Source: Planctomycetota bacterium
GTDB lineage: Bacteria > Planctomycetota > Planctomycetia > Pirellulales > Pirellulaceae
Length of the DNA: 37,310 nt
Reading direction: 5' to 3'
NCBI GenBank assembly: GCA_029979005.1
Contig: JAPOIJ010000027.1
Coordinates: 1 to 37,310, forward strand
The translations under genes and the position numbers were made by a program. The notes under the pieces were generated by a model. It saw only the letters and a program-made list of their open reading frames with translations, made no database searches and was not told the origin of the DNA. Positions 9,144-19,300 of the stretch are shown here, in pieces; the stretch's first letter is position 1, and every line of letters begins with the position of its first letter.

Positions 9144-9893
9144 ATGTGGGGCACTTCACAAGGCGACCGAACACTCACCGGAGCGGAGGCTGCCTTGGTG
9201 CGTAAATCTGTCGGACATTTGCGAGACATGATCACCGCCGGTCTCGATCTGGATGAACCCCACCGATCCGAAGTGGACGTTTTTGACCGCCTCCAACCAA
9301 CACAACAACTATCCGTCCTCCACGAGGTCGCCCACGGATTGCTCGACCCCGAGACTTCCATTATGGAACTCACTGCCGTTCGCGAGGGAACCGTCCACGC
9401 AATTTATCGTGAACTTGTTAGCCTTGTCGAAATCGAGATTGACCTTTCCAAGCATCGCGAAATTGAATTCGATTTCCATGAATCAGAAGAGCTTAACGAA
9501 GCTCCGTTTATTTCAACGGAAAACCTCACCCATCAAATTCGTTCAACAATCGTCTCCGCCTGGCACGAACTGAATCAACCATCAAGTGAATGGAGTCCGT
9601 CCGGTTTAATTCCTGAGGAACGACCTTCCCGAATCGTCCCTGAAACCGACTCCACCAATCTTGAATTGTGGTCTTCAACCATTGAGTTTCTTGCCAATCA
9701 AGTACTGTGGGATAGAGACTTTGAGATGGAGCCTTTTTTCGCCGACCTTGACCCCGCGAAGGTCGCTGATATTAAACTGTATATGGGCATTCAGGAAAAC
9801 TACTTTTCCTCCCCGGCACCCGACGCCAACGCCGCCGATTACCAGCGGCTTGACCAGGAACTCGTGGCACTCACTCAAAACCTCAAAGTTTAA
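9144..9893 (+). CDS. Hypothetical acidic cytoplasmic protein
   Basis: I do not recognise a family for this 249-residue protein. It is rich in Glu, Asp and Leu, has no signal peptide or membrane helix, and looks mostly helical. A segment near residues 50-75 (QPTQQLSVLHEVAHGLLDP) contains HEVAH, which formally matches HExxH, but the surroundings do not look like a known zinc peptidase. The C-terminal third is rich in aromatic residues. The gene stands alone, divergent from the MoxR operon and convergent with the Lon-like gene. The ATG is preceded by an ACGG-like stretch but not a good ribosome binding site. The uninterrupted frame and protein-like composition support a real gene. Confidence 0.7.
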   Translation: MWGTSQGDRTLTGAEAALVRKSVGHLRDMITAGLDLDEPHRSEVDVFDRLQPTQQLSVLHEVAHGLLDPETSIMELTAVREGTVHAIYRELVSLVEIEIDLSKHREIEFDFHESEELNEAPFISTENLTHQIRSTIVSAWHELNQPSSEWSPSGLIPEERPSRIVPETDSTNLELWSSTIEFLANQVLWDRDFEMEPFFADLDPAKVADIKLYMGIQENYFSSPAPDANAADYQRLDQELVALTQNLKV

Positions 9894-9942
9894 ATTTGAG
9901 CTAAATCCAATTTACAAGAAACCTTGCTGGACTAGGTGCGAT

Positions 9943-12396
9943 TCAATTCTCATCTGCTTCGTTGGGATTCGGCAAAATAGGCTGATCATCGTCGGCGCCC
10001 CCGGCCGGCTGAACCTGCGATAGTTTCAGCGGGCTTGCCAACGTCAGCCTCCAGAATTTTTCGATTTCGTCATGAGCTTTCGCCAACAAAGAACCAGCTG
10101 GATATACCCCTTGGTCGTCCGGCTGTCCCGCCGTTTGTCCAGTCATCAGCTCAATTGCATCGTAAATGTTATCCACCGCAAAAACGTGAAATTTCCCTTG
10201 TCGACAAGCTTCGACCACACGTTCGCTGAGCATGAGGTCACCGGCATTTGATTTTGGCACCACGACGCCCTGACTCCCGTTAAGTCCAAAATAGTCACAG
10301 GCATCAAAAAAGCCTTCGACTTTTTCGTTGACTCCGCCAATCGCTTCGAGATGACCATGCTGATCGATTGCGCCGGTCATGGCCATCGACTGTTTGATGG
10401 GAATCCCCGTCAGTGCACTTAGTAAACAGACAATTTCAGCGCCTGACGCAGAATCTCCGTCAATACCGCCGTAACTTTGTTCAAACGCCAGAGACGCACT
10501 GAAAGCCATTGGATGCTCGGTCCTTAACAGGTAACGCAGCAACCCGCCAAGGATATGAAAGCCCTTTGTATGGATTGCACCCGACATTTGGGCGCGGCCC
10601 TCAATGTTGATCAAGCCAGCACTCCCGGGGCCAATCGTCGCCGTAATTCGAGCAGGAAAACCGTAAGTCAAAGGACCGGAATGCATCACGGCAAGTCCAT
10701 TGATTTGCCCAACAACCTCCCCATCGGTCTGCACCATCAAGGTCTGATTTTCAACCATCTCACGAAATTTTCGCGACGGCAAACTGGCTCGATCCCGTGT
10801 CCGCTGCACCGCTTGCAGCACGTGTGACTCGGTCACATTTTCTCCCTCAGATAAAAACGCCGCTTCTCTCGCGATATCAGCGATCCGACCAAATCGCGCG
10901 GTCAAGCGATTATTCCTTGCAACAATCCTCGCTCCATGTTCAGCCAATGCCGCAACCGCTGACCGGTGAAACGGCGGCAAGCCCTCGGAACGACTTAAAC
11001 CAGCGACTACACTCGCGTACTGTCGAACAGCTTCGTCGCTTCTCGGCAATTCGCTATCGAAATCAGCAAGTACTTTGAACAGCTCTCGAAAATCGGGGTC
11101 CGCATGATCGAGTTGATAATACGTTCTTGCATCCCCGATCAAAATGACGCGCACGCGGATTTCAATCGGCTCCGGTTGTGTAATAACCGTTTGCCGCATC
11201 CACCCCGCTTCCGGCGGCACAATTTCTAAACGGCCCGTTCGCAGTGTCCGCATCAATGAACGCCAGGCACCAGGCTCCGATACAACATCGTTTACATCCA
11301 AGATTAAATAGCCCTGGTCCGCCTGTAACAGAGCGCCTGCTCGCACTCCGCGATAGTCAGAAATCGCCATGCCCCCCGGACCTAAATCCGATTCGACCGT
11401 TCCCAATAAATTAATCAAACTAGGAGTGTTTTCTTCAATGACTGGACGTGATTCATCAGGATCATGAGAAAGTACAACGTTAACGCCGTACAATTCCTTA
11501 AAATTCGGACCGTCCTCGTCACGGGCATGAAGATGGTTCTCAATCACATCTCCGACGACTTCATCCAAAAACGTTTTAACCGCAGCATCTTGATATTTCT
11601 CGAGAATGGGAACCGTGTAATTCCCCAACAATTCCGCCGCGTATTCCTCTGTCAAACTAATGACCTTTTGCGACGCCGAACGAATGATCGAGTTTACTTC
11701 GCGACTGGTCTCGACAAGTCTTTTCTGATAGCCGGGAAAAGCATCCTCGAACTGCTTCAACTGCTCTTCACTAGCTTCATTCTTAGCAACCTTGGCCCGC
11801 AGTGCTTCGGGAGGCACTGGCTCGCCGTCGACAACGGGCATGATCATTGTCTGGGTAGAGGGGCCCTGTTGAACGGAGACGAGTGCCATGCCATTGCTCT
11901 CAATCTCCTTTTCCAGCGGCTCAGTGACTGACTTAATCGCAGCTTGAACCTCGTCCTGAACTACCTGACGCCGGGAAGCATGTGGCTCCGATTCGATTGC
12001 TTTCGGCAAACCATCTTCGACAAACTCCGCCAACTTCTCCATCGACTTACGAAATGCACCTGCCTGCCCAGGGGGCAAAGTGATCAAGCGAGGCCGCTCT
12101 AACTTTCGAAAATTATGGACATAGCAGAAGTCCCGTTTCGCTGACGTTGCGGGGGCAAACTCATTTAACATTTGCCGCACCATCGTAATCCGACCAGTAC
12201 CTCTGGCACCGCGAACATAAACATTCTGTCCGTGAGCAAGACATTGTATTCCAAACTTCAGTGCTTCAAATGCCGTTGGCTGACCAACGACACCTTGAAC
12301 CGGATCGATCTCAGCCGTCGTCTCGAATGGCAACACATCTAAATTACATTTCCAGCGGAGCAACTCTGGAGGCACTTCTCTTTCTAAAGCGGACAT
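9943..12396 (-). CDS. Lon-like ATP-dependent protease (AAA_32 / LonB-type)
   Basis: The 817-residue protein combines an N-terminal AAA_32-type ATPase with a C-terminal Lon protease domain. The P-loop reads GARGTGRI at residues 63-70, with Arg at the usual Lys position. A long helical insertion (about 100-260) follows. The serine-lysine dyad is S649 in GDSASGAE and K692 in GGVNEKVEGFF; their 43-residue spacing equals that of E. coli Lon. Such soluble Lon relatives (the group of E. coli YcbZ) are presumed cytoplasmic quality-control proteases. A stretch of acidic residues ends the protein (GGADDDQP and on to the C-terminus). The gene is monocistronic as far as can be seen and convergent with the 9144 gene. 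Confidence 0.9.
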   Translation of the reverse strand: MSALEREVPPELLRWKCNLDVLPFETTAEIDPVQGVVGQPTAFEALKFGIQCLAHGQNVYVRGARGTGRITMVRQMLNEFAPATSAKRDFCYVHNFRKLERPRLITLPPGQAGAFRKSMEKLAEFVEDGLPKAIESEPHASRRQVVQDEVQAAIKSVTEPLEKEIESNGMALVSVQQGPSTQTMIMPVVDGEPVPPEALRAKVAKNEASEEQLKQFEDAFPGYQKRLVETSREVNSIIRSASQKVISLTEEYAAELLGNYTVPILEKYQDAAVKTFLDEVVGDVIENHLHARDEDGPNFKELYGVNVVLSHDPDESRPVIEENTPSLINLLGTVESDLGPGGMAISDYRGVRAGALLQADQGYLILDVNDVVSEPGAWRSLMRTLRTGRLEIVPPEAGWMRQTVITQPEPIEIRVRVILIGDARTYYQLDHADPDFRELFKVLADFDSELPRSDEAVRQYASVVAGLSRSEGLPPFHRSAVAALAEHGARIVARNNRLTARFGRIADIAREAAFLSEGENVTESHVLQAVQRTRDRASLPSRKFREMVENQTLMVQTDGEVVGQINGLAVMHSGPLTYGFPARITATIGPGSAGLINIEGRAQMSGAIHTKGFHILGGLLRYLLRTEHPMAFSASLAFEQSYGGIDGDSASGAEIVCLLSALTGIPIKQSMAMTGAIDQHGHLEAIGGVNEKVEGFFDACDYFGLNGSQGVVVPKSNAGDLMLSERVVEACRQGKFHVFAVDNIYDAIELMTGQTAGQPDDQGVYPAGSLLAKAHDEIEKFWRLTLASPLKLSQVQPAGGADDDQPILPNPNEADEN

Positions 12397-12916
12397 ATGA
12401 TTGATTATTTATTAGAAGACAGGATTAATTTGAATTCTCTCATTCTAAGTCCCCATGCCTCATTCCGACACCTAGGAACACACACATATTGGTACGATTC
12501 AAAAATCCAACCTTCCGAGAAGGTCGAATTCCAGACTGGAATCACAGACAGAGAGATGCAACGCCGGCCTGCATTTCAAGACAATTACCAGCCTCCTATC
12601 AGTGCAAATCGCAGGAAACTTTTTGAGAACCGGGGAAAAATATAAGTGCCAGCACACAAACCAACTGGGAGACTTTTTGTCAGCCGTTGGGGCATTGATT
12701 TCATCACCAACTCGAAAACTCACCAAGTCGCCAATGCATCACCCGGTGGCTTCTTTGGCAAAACAGCTCTACTCGAATGTTTTTGCTAGCAGTAACGAAT
12801 AGTCTGGGTGGTTTACCTAGGCTATTATCGTGAAAACTCTGGAAATCGAGCGCTTTTTAAAAACCACCGATAAATGATCAGAGGTGATCTAATAATGTGC
12901 TTAGATTTAGGTAAAC
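12397..12916. other. 520-base intergenic region upstream of the RND efflux genes
   Basis: The region lies between the divergent Lon-like and TolC-like genes. Two adjacent hairpins are visible: ACCTT/AAGGT at 12510-12524, and ATTCCAG-A-CTGGAAT at 12528-12542, a 15-base palindrome that could be an operator. The last 110 bases can form alternative stems (see the separate leader entry). Short open frames here have no ribosome site or family resemblance and are not called. No regulator gene of MerR, ArsR or two-component type is present. Confidence 0.45.
12807..12916 (+). promoter_or_regulatory. Candidate structured leader of the efflux operon with two exclusive stems
   Basis: GGTGGTTT (12807-12814) can pair with AAACCACC (12861-12868). 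GTTTACCTA (12811-12819) can pair with TAGGTAAAC (12908-12916), which ends directly before the TolC-like ATG and covers its only SD-like AGG. The two stems share bases 12811-12814, so they exclude each other. A third small hairpin, GATCA-GAGG-TGATC, sits in between. This is the layout of an on/off leader, but the stems are short and the idea rests on sequence complementarity alone. Confidence 0.35.
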
Positions 12917-14638
12917 ATGCTTTCTTTCAAACCTCCCTGCCGTTTTAGGTACAGGATATTGATTGGCTGCTTGGTACTTGCAAGTCTCACTTGCGGGTCG
13001 AACCTTCTTGCGCAGACAGACAAACCTGTTCCGATGAACTCCGTGAACTCGCGAGCCGAGGCTGTTCAAAATAGAATTCGGGAAGAGTTGCTTCGCAGCA
13101 AACGCTACTACCCCGTGCAACGCGTCGAAAGCACCCCCACCTCTCAAAGTCGATTGCCTAACACCCTGGAAGAACGCATCCGACAGGAATTGCTAAAGCA
13201 GCGGCGCAGCCCATCGAACCCAAAAGCGGGCAAGGCTCCGCCCGCCAATTCCCCCTCTCCGCAAAACGTGTCAGCAGCAAAGAATTTTGCCCCGGCCAAG
13301 AAAACCGCGAGCTCGGATCGAACTTCCATTCAAGTTCAACCGACGATGCCTAACTCCGGAAGCGACGTCAACAAAACTCGGCCCACCAATTTTGACAACA
13401 AGGCGATGGCACAAGACTCACCTGACTCCCTGACTCTTAATTCTCCTGAGTTAGTATCAGAGGAATTCCAAGACCTCGATTCGTTCGTCAAATACGCGTT
13501 CGACAACCACCCCGCTTTGGTTGTCTCTGAGGCAGAAATACAAGCAACTAAACACAAAGCCTTGCAAGCGGGTCTCGCTCCCAACCCGCAACTCGGCCTG
13601 TTTATTGATGAATTAGGCAATGAAAATGATCCTGGTTTATGGGGAGCCTACATTCAACGGAAACTAATTCGCGGCGACAAACAATCCATTGCTCGAAAAG
13701 TAAAGAACCGTGAAGTCGACGTTCGCGAGATCAAAAATGAAGCTCTCAGACTCAGCATTAAAACTGAAATCAAACGGGCATTCTATCAAGTCTTAATCGC
13801 CCAAGAAAAACTTAACCTCGCGACACAGCTATCCGCGGCTCAACAACAGGCAGTCAGCCAATCACGCCAATTATTCGAATCGGGTGAAACTCCGAAAACA
13901 GATCTCCTCCAAACTGAGCTTCAGGCTCAACGTGCATTGGTTCTGTTAAGTGAAGCCCGCGTCATTCACAAAAATAGCTGGCGGCAATTAGCAGCCTCCG
14001 TCGGCTTGCCGAACCTTGAACAACGACCAGTCTTAGGCACATTTGAACCCATCACCCAGCCTCTCTCGTTCGAGACCTGGCAACAGAAAATTCTAGAAAA
14101 CAGCCCAGAGTTATTAGCGGCTAAAGCCGAAGTCGAGCGTGTTAAAACCACGATCGATCAGGAAATCGCTCAGTCCGTCCCGGATTACCAAACGCAGTTT
14201 TCGTTAGGCCGCGATTCAAATTCAAACCACTTTTTTACAGGGGTTCAACTTCAGGTGCCGTTGCAAATCTATGACCGAAACCAAGGCAGTATTGCTGCCG
14301 CCAAGTCGAATCTAGTAGCCGCACAGAACCAGGTACGTCAAATCGAACTTCGATTATCGAAACAACTGGCAAATGAGTTTCAAAAATACGAGCTTTCACG
14401 TGTGAAAATCGACCTCTACCAATCTGAGCTGATTCCCAATGCCGAGAAAACACTAGACCTGATAAAACTGGGCTACCCGGCAGAAGTTAGCTTTTTGAAA
14501 CTCGTTTCCGCTCAACAAACCCTCATTGACCTGACAATTGATTACCTAAATTCCATTGAAGCACTATGGAAGACACGTTTAAAAATTGAAGGTTTACTGC
14601 AAGATAACAGCCTGGATTCCCAACCGACACAAGATTGA
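12917..14638 (+). CDS. TolC-family outer membrane efflux protein (CzcC/CusC-like)
   Basis: This 573-residue protein has a signal peptide (basic start, hydrophobic 13-26, cleavage near NLLAQ) and two outer membrane efflux (OEP) domains from about residue 185 to the end. These have the usual helical, Gln/Ala/Leu-rich repeats. Between them lies a linker of about 140 residues rich in Pro, Ser and Asn, which is longer than usual. The linker starts with two similar motifs, IREELLRSKR (54-63) and IRQELLKQRR (88-97). The protein should form the outer-membrane channel of the tripartite pump whose adaptor and RND subunits follow on the same strand. The start ATG directly follows TAGGTAAAC, part of the candidate leader structure. 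Metal specificity cannot be taken from this subunit. Confidence 0.9.
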   Translation: MLSFKPPCRFRYRILIGCLVLASLTCGSNLLAQTDKPVPMNSVNSRAEAVQNRIREELLRSKRYYPVQRVESTPTSQSRLPNTLEERIRQELLKQRRSPSNPKAGKAPPANSPSPQNVSAAKNFAPAKKTASSDRTSIQVQPTMPNSGSDVNKTRPTNFDNKAMAQDSPDSLTLNSPELVSEEFQDLDSFVKYAFDNHPALVVSEAEIQATKHKALQAGLAPNPQLGLFIDELGNENDPGLWGAYIQRKLIRGDKQSIARKVKNREVDVREIKNEALRLSIKTEIKRAFYQVLIAQEKLNLATQLSAAQQQAVSQSRQLFESGETPKTDLLQTELQAQRALVLLSEARVIHKNSWRQLAASVGLPNLEQRPVLGTFEPITQPLSFETWQQKILENSPELLAAKAEVERVKTTIDQEIAQSVPDYQTQFSLGRDSNSNHFFTGVQLQVPLQIYDRNQGSIAAAKSNLVAAQNQVRQIELRLSKQLANEFQKYELSRVKIDLYQSELIPNAEKTLDLIKLGYPAEVSFLKLVSAQQTLIDLTIDYLNSIEALWKTRLKIEGLLQDNSLDSQPTQD

Positions 14639-14812
14639 CCGTTGAACGTGACTCTAGCGAAATACACTCAATTACTACCGTGGTTCAGCAAAGTTGAATT
14701 GAATTCTCATCAGTACGCCGTTCCGCGTTATAATTAATTCAAGCTCACTTTCAGGAACCTTAAATTCACTGAAACAAAATAGCATCCGGTCAGTTTTTGA
14801 CAGACTCACACC

Positions 14813-16207
14813 ATGAACCCGCAAAGAACTAACATTTGGCCGACACTCGCGTTGTGCACGATCCTGCTTGGGATTGGTGGGGCAACTGGATTTTTGCTTC
14901 GCCCTGTTATTCTCCCGCCGCCTTCCATAGAGCCGCAGGAAGCCGCAGTCGAAGAAACCTCGAGCCATGGCAGTACAACGGTTGTTGAGATTCTTGAATC
15001 CACGATGGAGAACATGGATCTAAAGACCGGAAAATTTGAAGTTCGTGACTACGCTCAAAAGATCCGGATTCCCGCAAAAATTGTCGAACGAATTCCACAA
15101 AATCGGCGACGCGTCACTTCTCCCATCGGAGGCCACGTCACGAAGGTTCTGATTGCGGAAGGCCAGGCGATTAAACCGGGCGACAAGTTATTCGAATTCC
15201 GAATCACCGATGAATCTTTGGCAAAGGCTCAAATTGGACTGCTTGAACTCCTCAAACAGATCGATGTTACCCAGCAAAAGATCGACCGACTCAAACCTCT
15301 TGTTGAGAGCGGAGTCGTTGCACGGAAACGATTACTTGATCTCGAGCTTGAGCAAAGCGCACTCGAACAGCAACTGGACGCAAACCGACAAGAGCTTCTC
15401 CAACTCGGAATGCAACCTGACGGCATCGAAAAACTGGTAAACCAAAAACAACTAATGCAGAGTATTGAGATTTTTGCCCCCAACCTCCCGGACGGTTTAA
15501 GCACCTCTAAAAATATCGATGATCAGCAATATTACACCGTCGAATCCATCCAGGCACTTGAAGGAACCAACCAAGCCTTTGGCTCAAGCCTGTGCGAATT
15601 GACTTACCATGACGACTTACTGCTGGAAGGGCTTGCTTACGAATCGGACATCGAAAAAATCTCGAAAGCGAATGAAGCTGGCTGGAAATTCTCGGCTCAA
15701 TTCGGCGAAGGAGAGTCGATGGAATCTCGCGACAATTTGAAGCTCTTTAAAATTGAAAATCACGTCGACAGTCAATCGCAAACTTATCCCATTTTTGTCG
15801 AGATCAAGAATGAGATTGTCAGCAAAATGACGGACGATAACGATCGAGACTACGTCAACTGGAAATTTAAACCCGGCCAACGAGCTCATCTGGAATTTCC
15901 AATTGAAACATGGAAGGACCAGATCGTGGTTCCTCTCGGTGCGATCGCTCGGGAAGGCCCTGAGACCTTTGTATTTTTAAAAATCAACCACACCCATGAA
16001 AGTCCCGAGGGGACAATGCATGAATTTCAGAAAACCCCCGTCAAAGTCTTACACACCGATAAGTACTATGCCGTACTCGCGCGAAGTATTCAGCTCGATC
16101 TTCTCGAGAACTACGCACTTGACCAAGCCTATAAATTAAATCTCGCACTCAAACAGGCAGCGGGCGGGGGCGGAGGAGCTCACGCCGGGCACAACCACGC
16201 GCCTTGA
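14813..16207 (+). CDS. RND efflux periplasmic adaptor (membrane fusion protein) with His-rich tail
   Basis: This 464-residue adaptor has an N-terminal membrane anchor (about residues 9-29) followed by a barrel-sandwich/lipoyl half (SPIGGHVTKVLIAEGQAIKPGD). A coiled-coil hairpin (about 135-205) and a beta-barrel part follow, the order of CusB/CzcB-type adaptors. The C-terminus ends in a Gly-run and the His-rich stretch AHAGHNHAP, a likely metal-binding tail. The adaptor links the inner-membrane pump to the outer-membrane channel. The gene lies 174 bases after the TolC-like gene and 113 bases before the pump gene. Both gaps are larger than in tight operons; the first contains a TATAAT without a -35 box and the second a hairpin. 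Confidence 0.9.
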   Translation: MNPQRTNIWPTLALCTILLGIGGATGFLLRPVILPPPSIEPQEAAVEETSSHGSTTVVEILESTMENMDLKTGKFEVRDYAQKIRIPAKIVERIPQNRRRVTSPIGGHVTKVLIAEGQAIKPGDKLFEFRITDESLAKAQIGLLELLKQIDVTQQKIDRLKPLVESGVVARKRLLDLELEQSALEQQLDANRQELLQLGMQPDGIEKLVNQKQLMQSIEIFAPNLPDGLSTSKNIDDQQYYTVESIQALEGTNQAFGSSLCELTYHDDLLLEGLAYESDIEKISKANEAGWKFSAQFGEGESMESRDNLKLFKIENHVDSQSQTYPIFVEIKNEIVSKMTDDNDRDYVNWKFKPGQRAHLEFPIETWKDQIVVPLGAIAREGPETFVFLKINHTHESPEGTMHEFQKTPVKVLHTDKYYAVLARSIQLDLLENYALDQAYKLNLALKQAAGGGGGAHAGHNHAP

Positions 16208-16250
16208 TTAGAACCATGTGATTCCAATTATTTATCCAATGGAAACCACC

Positions 16251-16269
16251 CTGAAATTTTACATTTCAG
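16251..16269 (+). terminator. AT-rich hairpin between adaptor and pump genes, possible attenuator
   Basis: CTGAAAT and ATTTCAG form a perfect seven-base stem with loop TTTAC, followed by TTTATGTTTG. It resembles a weak intrinsic terminator and could lower pump expression relative to the other two subunits. The stem is AT-rich and the T-tract is interrupted, so its strength is uncertain. Confidence 0.4.
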
Positions 16270-16320
16270 TTTATGTTTGTAACGCGGATTTGATTCGCCG
16301 CAAAAGAAACGGTTAATTCT

Positions 16321-19300
16321 TTGCTAAACGCCATCATCCAACTAGCGCTGCGTCGGCGGGCCTTTGTCTTGTGCCTTGCCATGGCTGCCATAATTACCGG
16401 ATTGATGGCAATTGAAAAACTTCCGATTGATGTTCTCCCTGATCTGACCCGCCCGCGGGTGAGTATCATCACGGAGTGTCCGGGCATGGCTCCCGAAGAA
16501 GTAGAACGGCAAGTAACCATTCCACTCGAATCGGCCGTAAGCGGAGCCTCCGGTATTATTGCCGTGCGAAGTAAATCGGATGTTGGACTGTCCGTAATCA
16601 ACGTGGAGTTCGATTGGGGAAGCGACATTTATCGGTCACGACAAATTGTTACTGAAAGAATCTCGCTGGCCGAATTCGATTTACCGCGGGGCGTTCAACC
16701 GCGACTTGGCCCACTTTCGTCCTTGCTTGGCCAAATTATGTTGATCGGCATGTGGAGCGACACCAACTCCACCGAGCCAATGGAAATCCGTACTCTTGCA
16801 GACTGGATCGTAAAAAAACGATTGCAACAAATTAAGGGCATCTCTGAAGTAATTACGATTGGTGGCGGACGCAAACAATACCAGGTGTTAGTCGAACTCC
16901 ACGAACTGCATAAGTACGAAGTCACGCTCTCTGATATTCAAACGGCATTGGAATCGAGTAATCTCAACGTCAACGGCGGTTATGTGGACCGAAACTCTCA
17001 GGAATTTCTGGTACGAGGAATTGGGAGAGTCGATTCCGTTGAACAACTGAAGCAAATCGTCGTCCGTGCTGACAGCAAACGGGCTGTGCTATTGGAAAAC
17101 GTAGCCCAAATTCAGCCCGCAGCCCAAGCCAAACGGGGCGATTCCTCGATCAATGGAAAACCGGGGGTTGTTCTAACCATTTTGAAACAGCCGCGCACCG
17201 ATACACGCAGGTTGTCTGATGACGTTGTTGCAGCACTCGATGAACTACGACCCAGCCTTCCAGAAGACATTCAACTCGAGGTCACGTATCAACAACGTGA
17301 GTTTATCGACCAAAGTGTCTGGAACGTTGTCGATGCACTTAGGGATGGCTCGATCCTCGTTGTATTCATTTTATTTCTGTTTCTGTTTAACGCCCGAACC
17401 ACGATTATTACCCTTACTGCGATTCCAGTTTCAATCGTCATCACTGCTCTCGTTTTTCGCTACTTCAATTTGTCGATCAACGTCATGACTTTGGGTGGAA
17501 TCGCAATTGCACTTGGTGAACTTGTAGACGATGCGATCGTGGATGTCGAAAATATTTACCGACGACTCCATGAAAACTCGAAATTAGAAAGCCCTCGTCC
17601 GCGGATCAAAGTTGTTTTCGAAGCCAGCGTCGAAGTTCGCAACTCAATTATTATTAGCACGCTGCTGGTAATTCTTGTTTTCGCTCCGCTTTTTGCCCTC
17701 AGCGGAATCTCTGGCCGCATGTTTATCCCACTAGGCATTTCCTATATCGTCTCGATCATCGCCTCGACTATCGTTTCGCTGACGTTGACTCCGGTGCTCT
17801 CGTATTACCTACTCAACTCGAAAAGCATGGCAAAGACTAAATCAAGCGACAGTCTTGTTGTGAGATCATTGAAGCGCGTATTCACTCCGATAATTATGCT
17901 CAGCATGAAACGCATTTCGTTTTCTTTGATGCTGATCTCAACGCTCATGGCGGTGGGAATTTCCGGCCTGTTAGCGTATCGAATGGGGCAAGAATGGATT
18001 CCAAAATTTGACGAAGGCTCCGCCCAGCTGAACCTTTTTGCTGCCCCCGGCACATCACTCGAGACCTCTCTCGAGATCAGCGGAAACGCAAACCGCCAGT
18101 TACGTAAATTTCTTTACAGTGACGAAAACCCAGATGGCTTTATCCGGTACTTCACCGCCCGCTCTGGACGTGCTGAAAATGATGAACATGTAATGGGCGT
18201 AAACACCACCGAATACACCATTTCTCTTGTCGAAAATCACGGGAAAACTCGTAACGAAATCATCTCAATCCTCGAACAGGCTGCCAACCTCGTCCCCGAG
18301 GTAGAAAACGAAACAGATCAACCGATTCGGCATCTCATCAGCCATTTGATTTCAGGCTCGACGGCTGAGATAGCTATTAAACTATTTGGGGATGACCTCG
18401 ATACACTGGTTCGCAAGGGGAGTGAAATCCGGGATGCCATCAGTACAGTTCCTGGAATCAAGCCTCCAAAACTGGAGCAACAACAGATCATTCCGCAACT
18501 CCGAATCAAAATTAATTATACGCAATTGGCTGCCTACAAATTAACAGCAAGAAAAGTATTCGATTTGGTAGAAACCGCGATGCTGGGAAAAGTGGTTTCA
18601 CAGTTAATTGAAGGCGAGCGTCGATTTGAAATCGTCATGCGGTTCCCCGATGAATACCGCGAGAATTTTGAATCGCTGGAACGGATTCCAATTGAACTGC
18701 CTGATGGAGGCGTCATTCCGCTCTCCAGCGTCGCCGACATATACGAGTACGGTGGCCCCACCACAATTAATCGGGAAGATGCCCGCCGAAGAATCGTCGT
18801 ACGCGTTTTCACCGAGAATGCTGATTTAGCCACTGCCGTGGCGGCAATTCGGAAAAAAATTGATGACACCATCGAACTACCCGAAGGATATTTCATCAGT
18901 TATGGCGGACAATTCGAAGCCCAACAAACGGCAACCCGACAAATTCTAATCCTGAGTTTAGCTTCGATCGCCGTTGTCTTTGTTTTACTTTACTCCGCCT
19001 TCTCTTCTTTCAACATTGCACTACAAATCTTAATTGCCCTGCCAGTCGCATTCATTGGAGGAGTGATAGCGCTGGTACTTACTGATCAAGTATTTACAAC
19101 TGCCGCGATGGTTGGCTTCATTTCACTCGGCGGGATTGCTGCCAGAAATGGGCTGCTGCTGGTTTCGACTTACCTAACGGCAGGGAAACCGGTCGATCCC
19201 AACATTCGAGCAAACAACCTCACCAATTCTGCCTGCCACAACTCCGAGCATGAAATCACCTCAGAAACAATCCTCAACGGCAGTCTCGACCGCCTCACTC

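Noticed and set aside
9882-9900. CTCAAA/TTTGAG hairpin at the end of the 9144 gene, considered as a terminator
   Set aside because: Six AT-rich pairs, with the stem lying partly in the coding end and no T-tract. Too weak to call.
12397-12645. Short open frame of 82 codons upstream of the efflux genes
   Set aside because: No ribosome binding site, no family resemblance and residue composition unlike a protein.
14729-14734. Perfect TATAAT in the gap before the adaptor gene
   Set aside because: No -35-like sequence lies 16-18 bases upstream; the nearest TTGAAT is 24 bases away. An isolated hexamer is not enough in an AT-rich gap.
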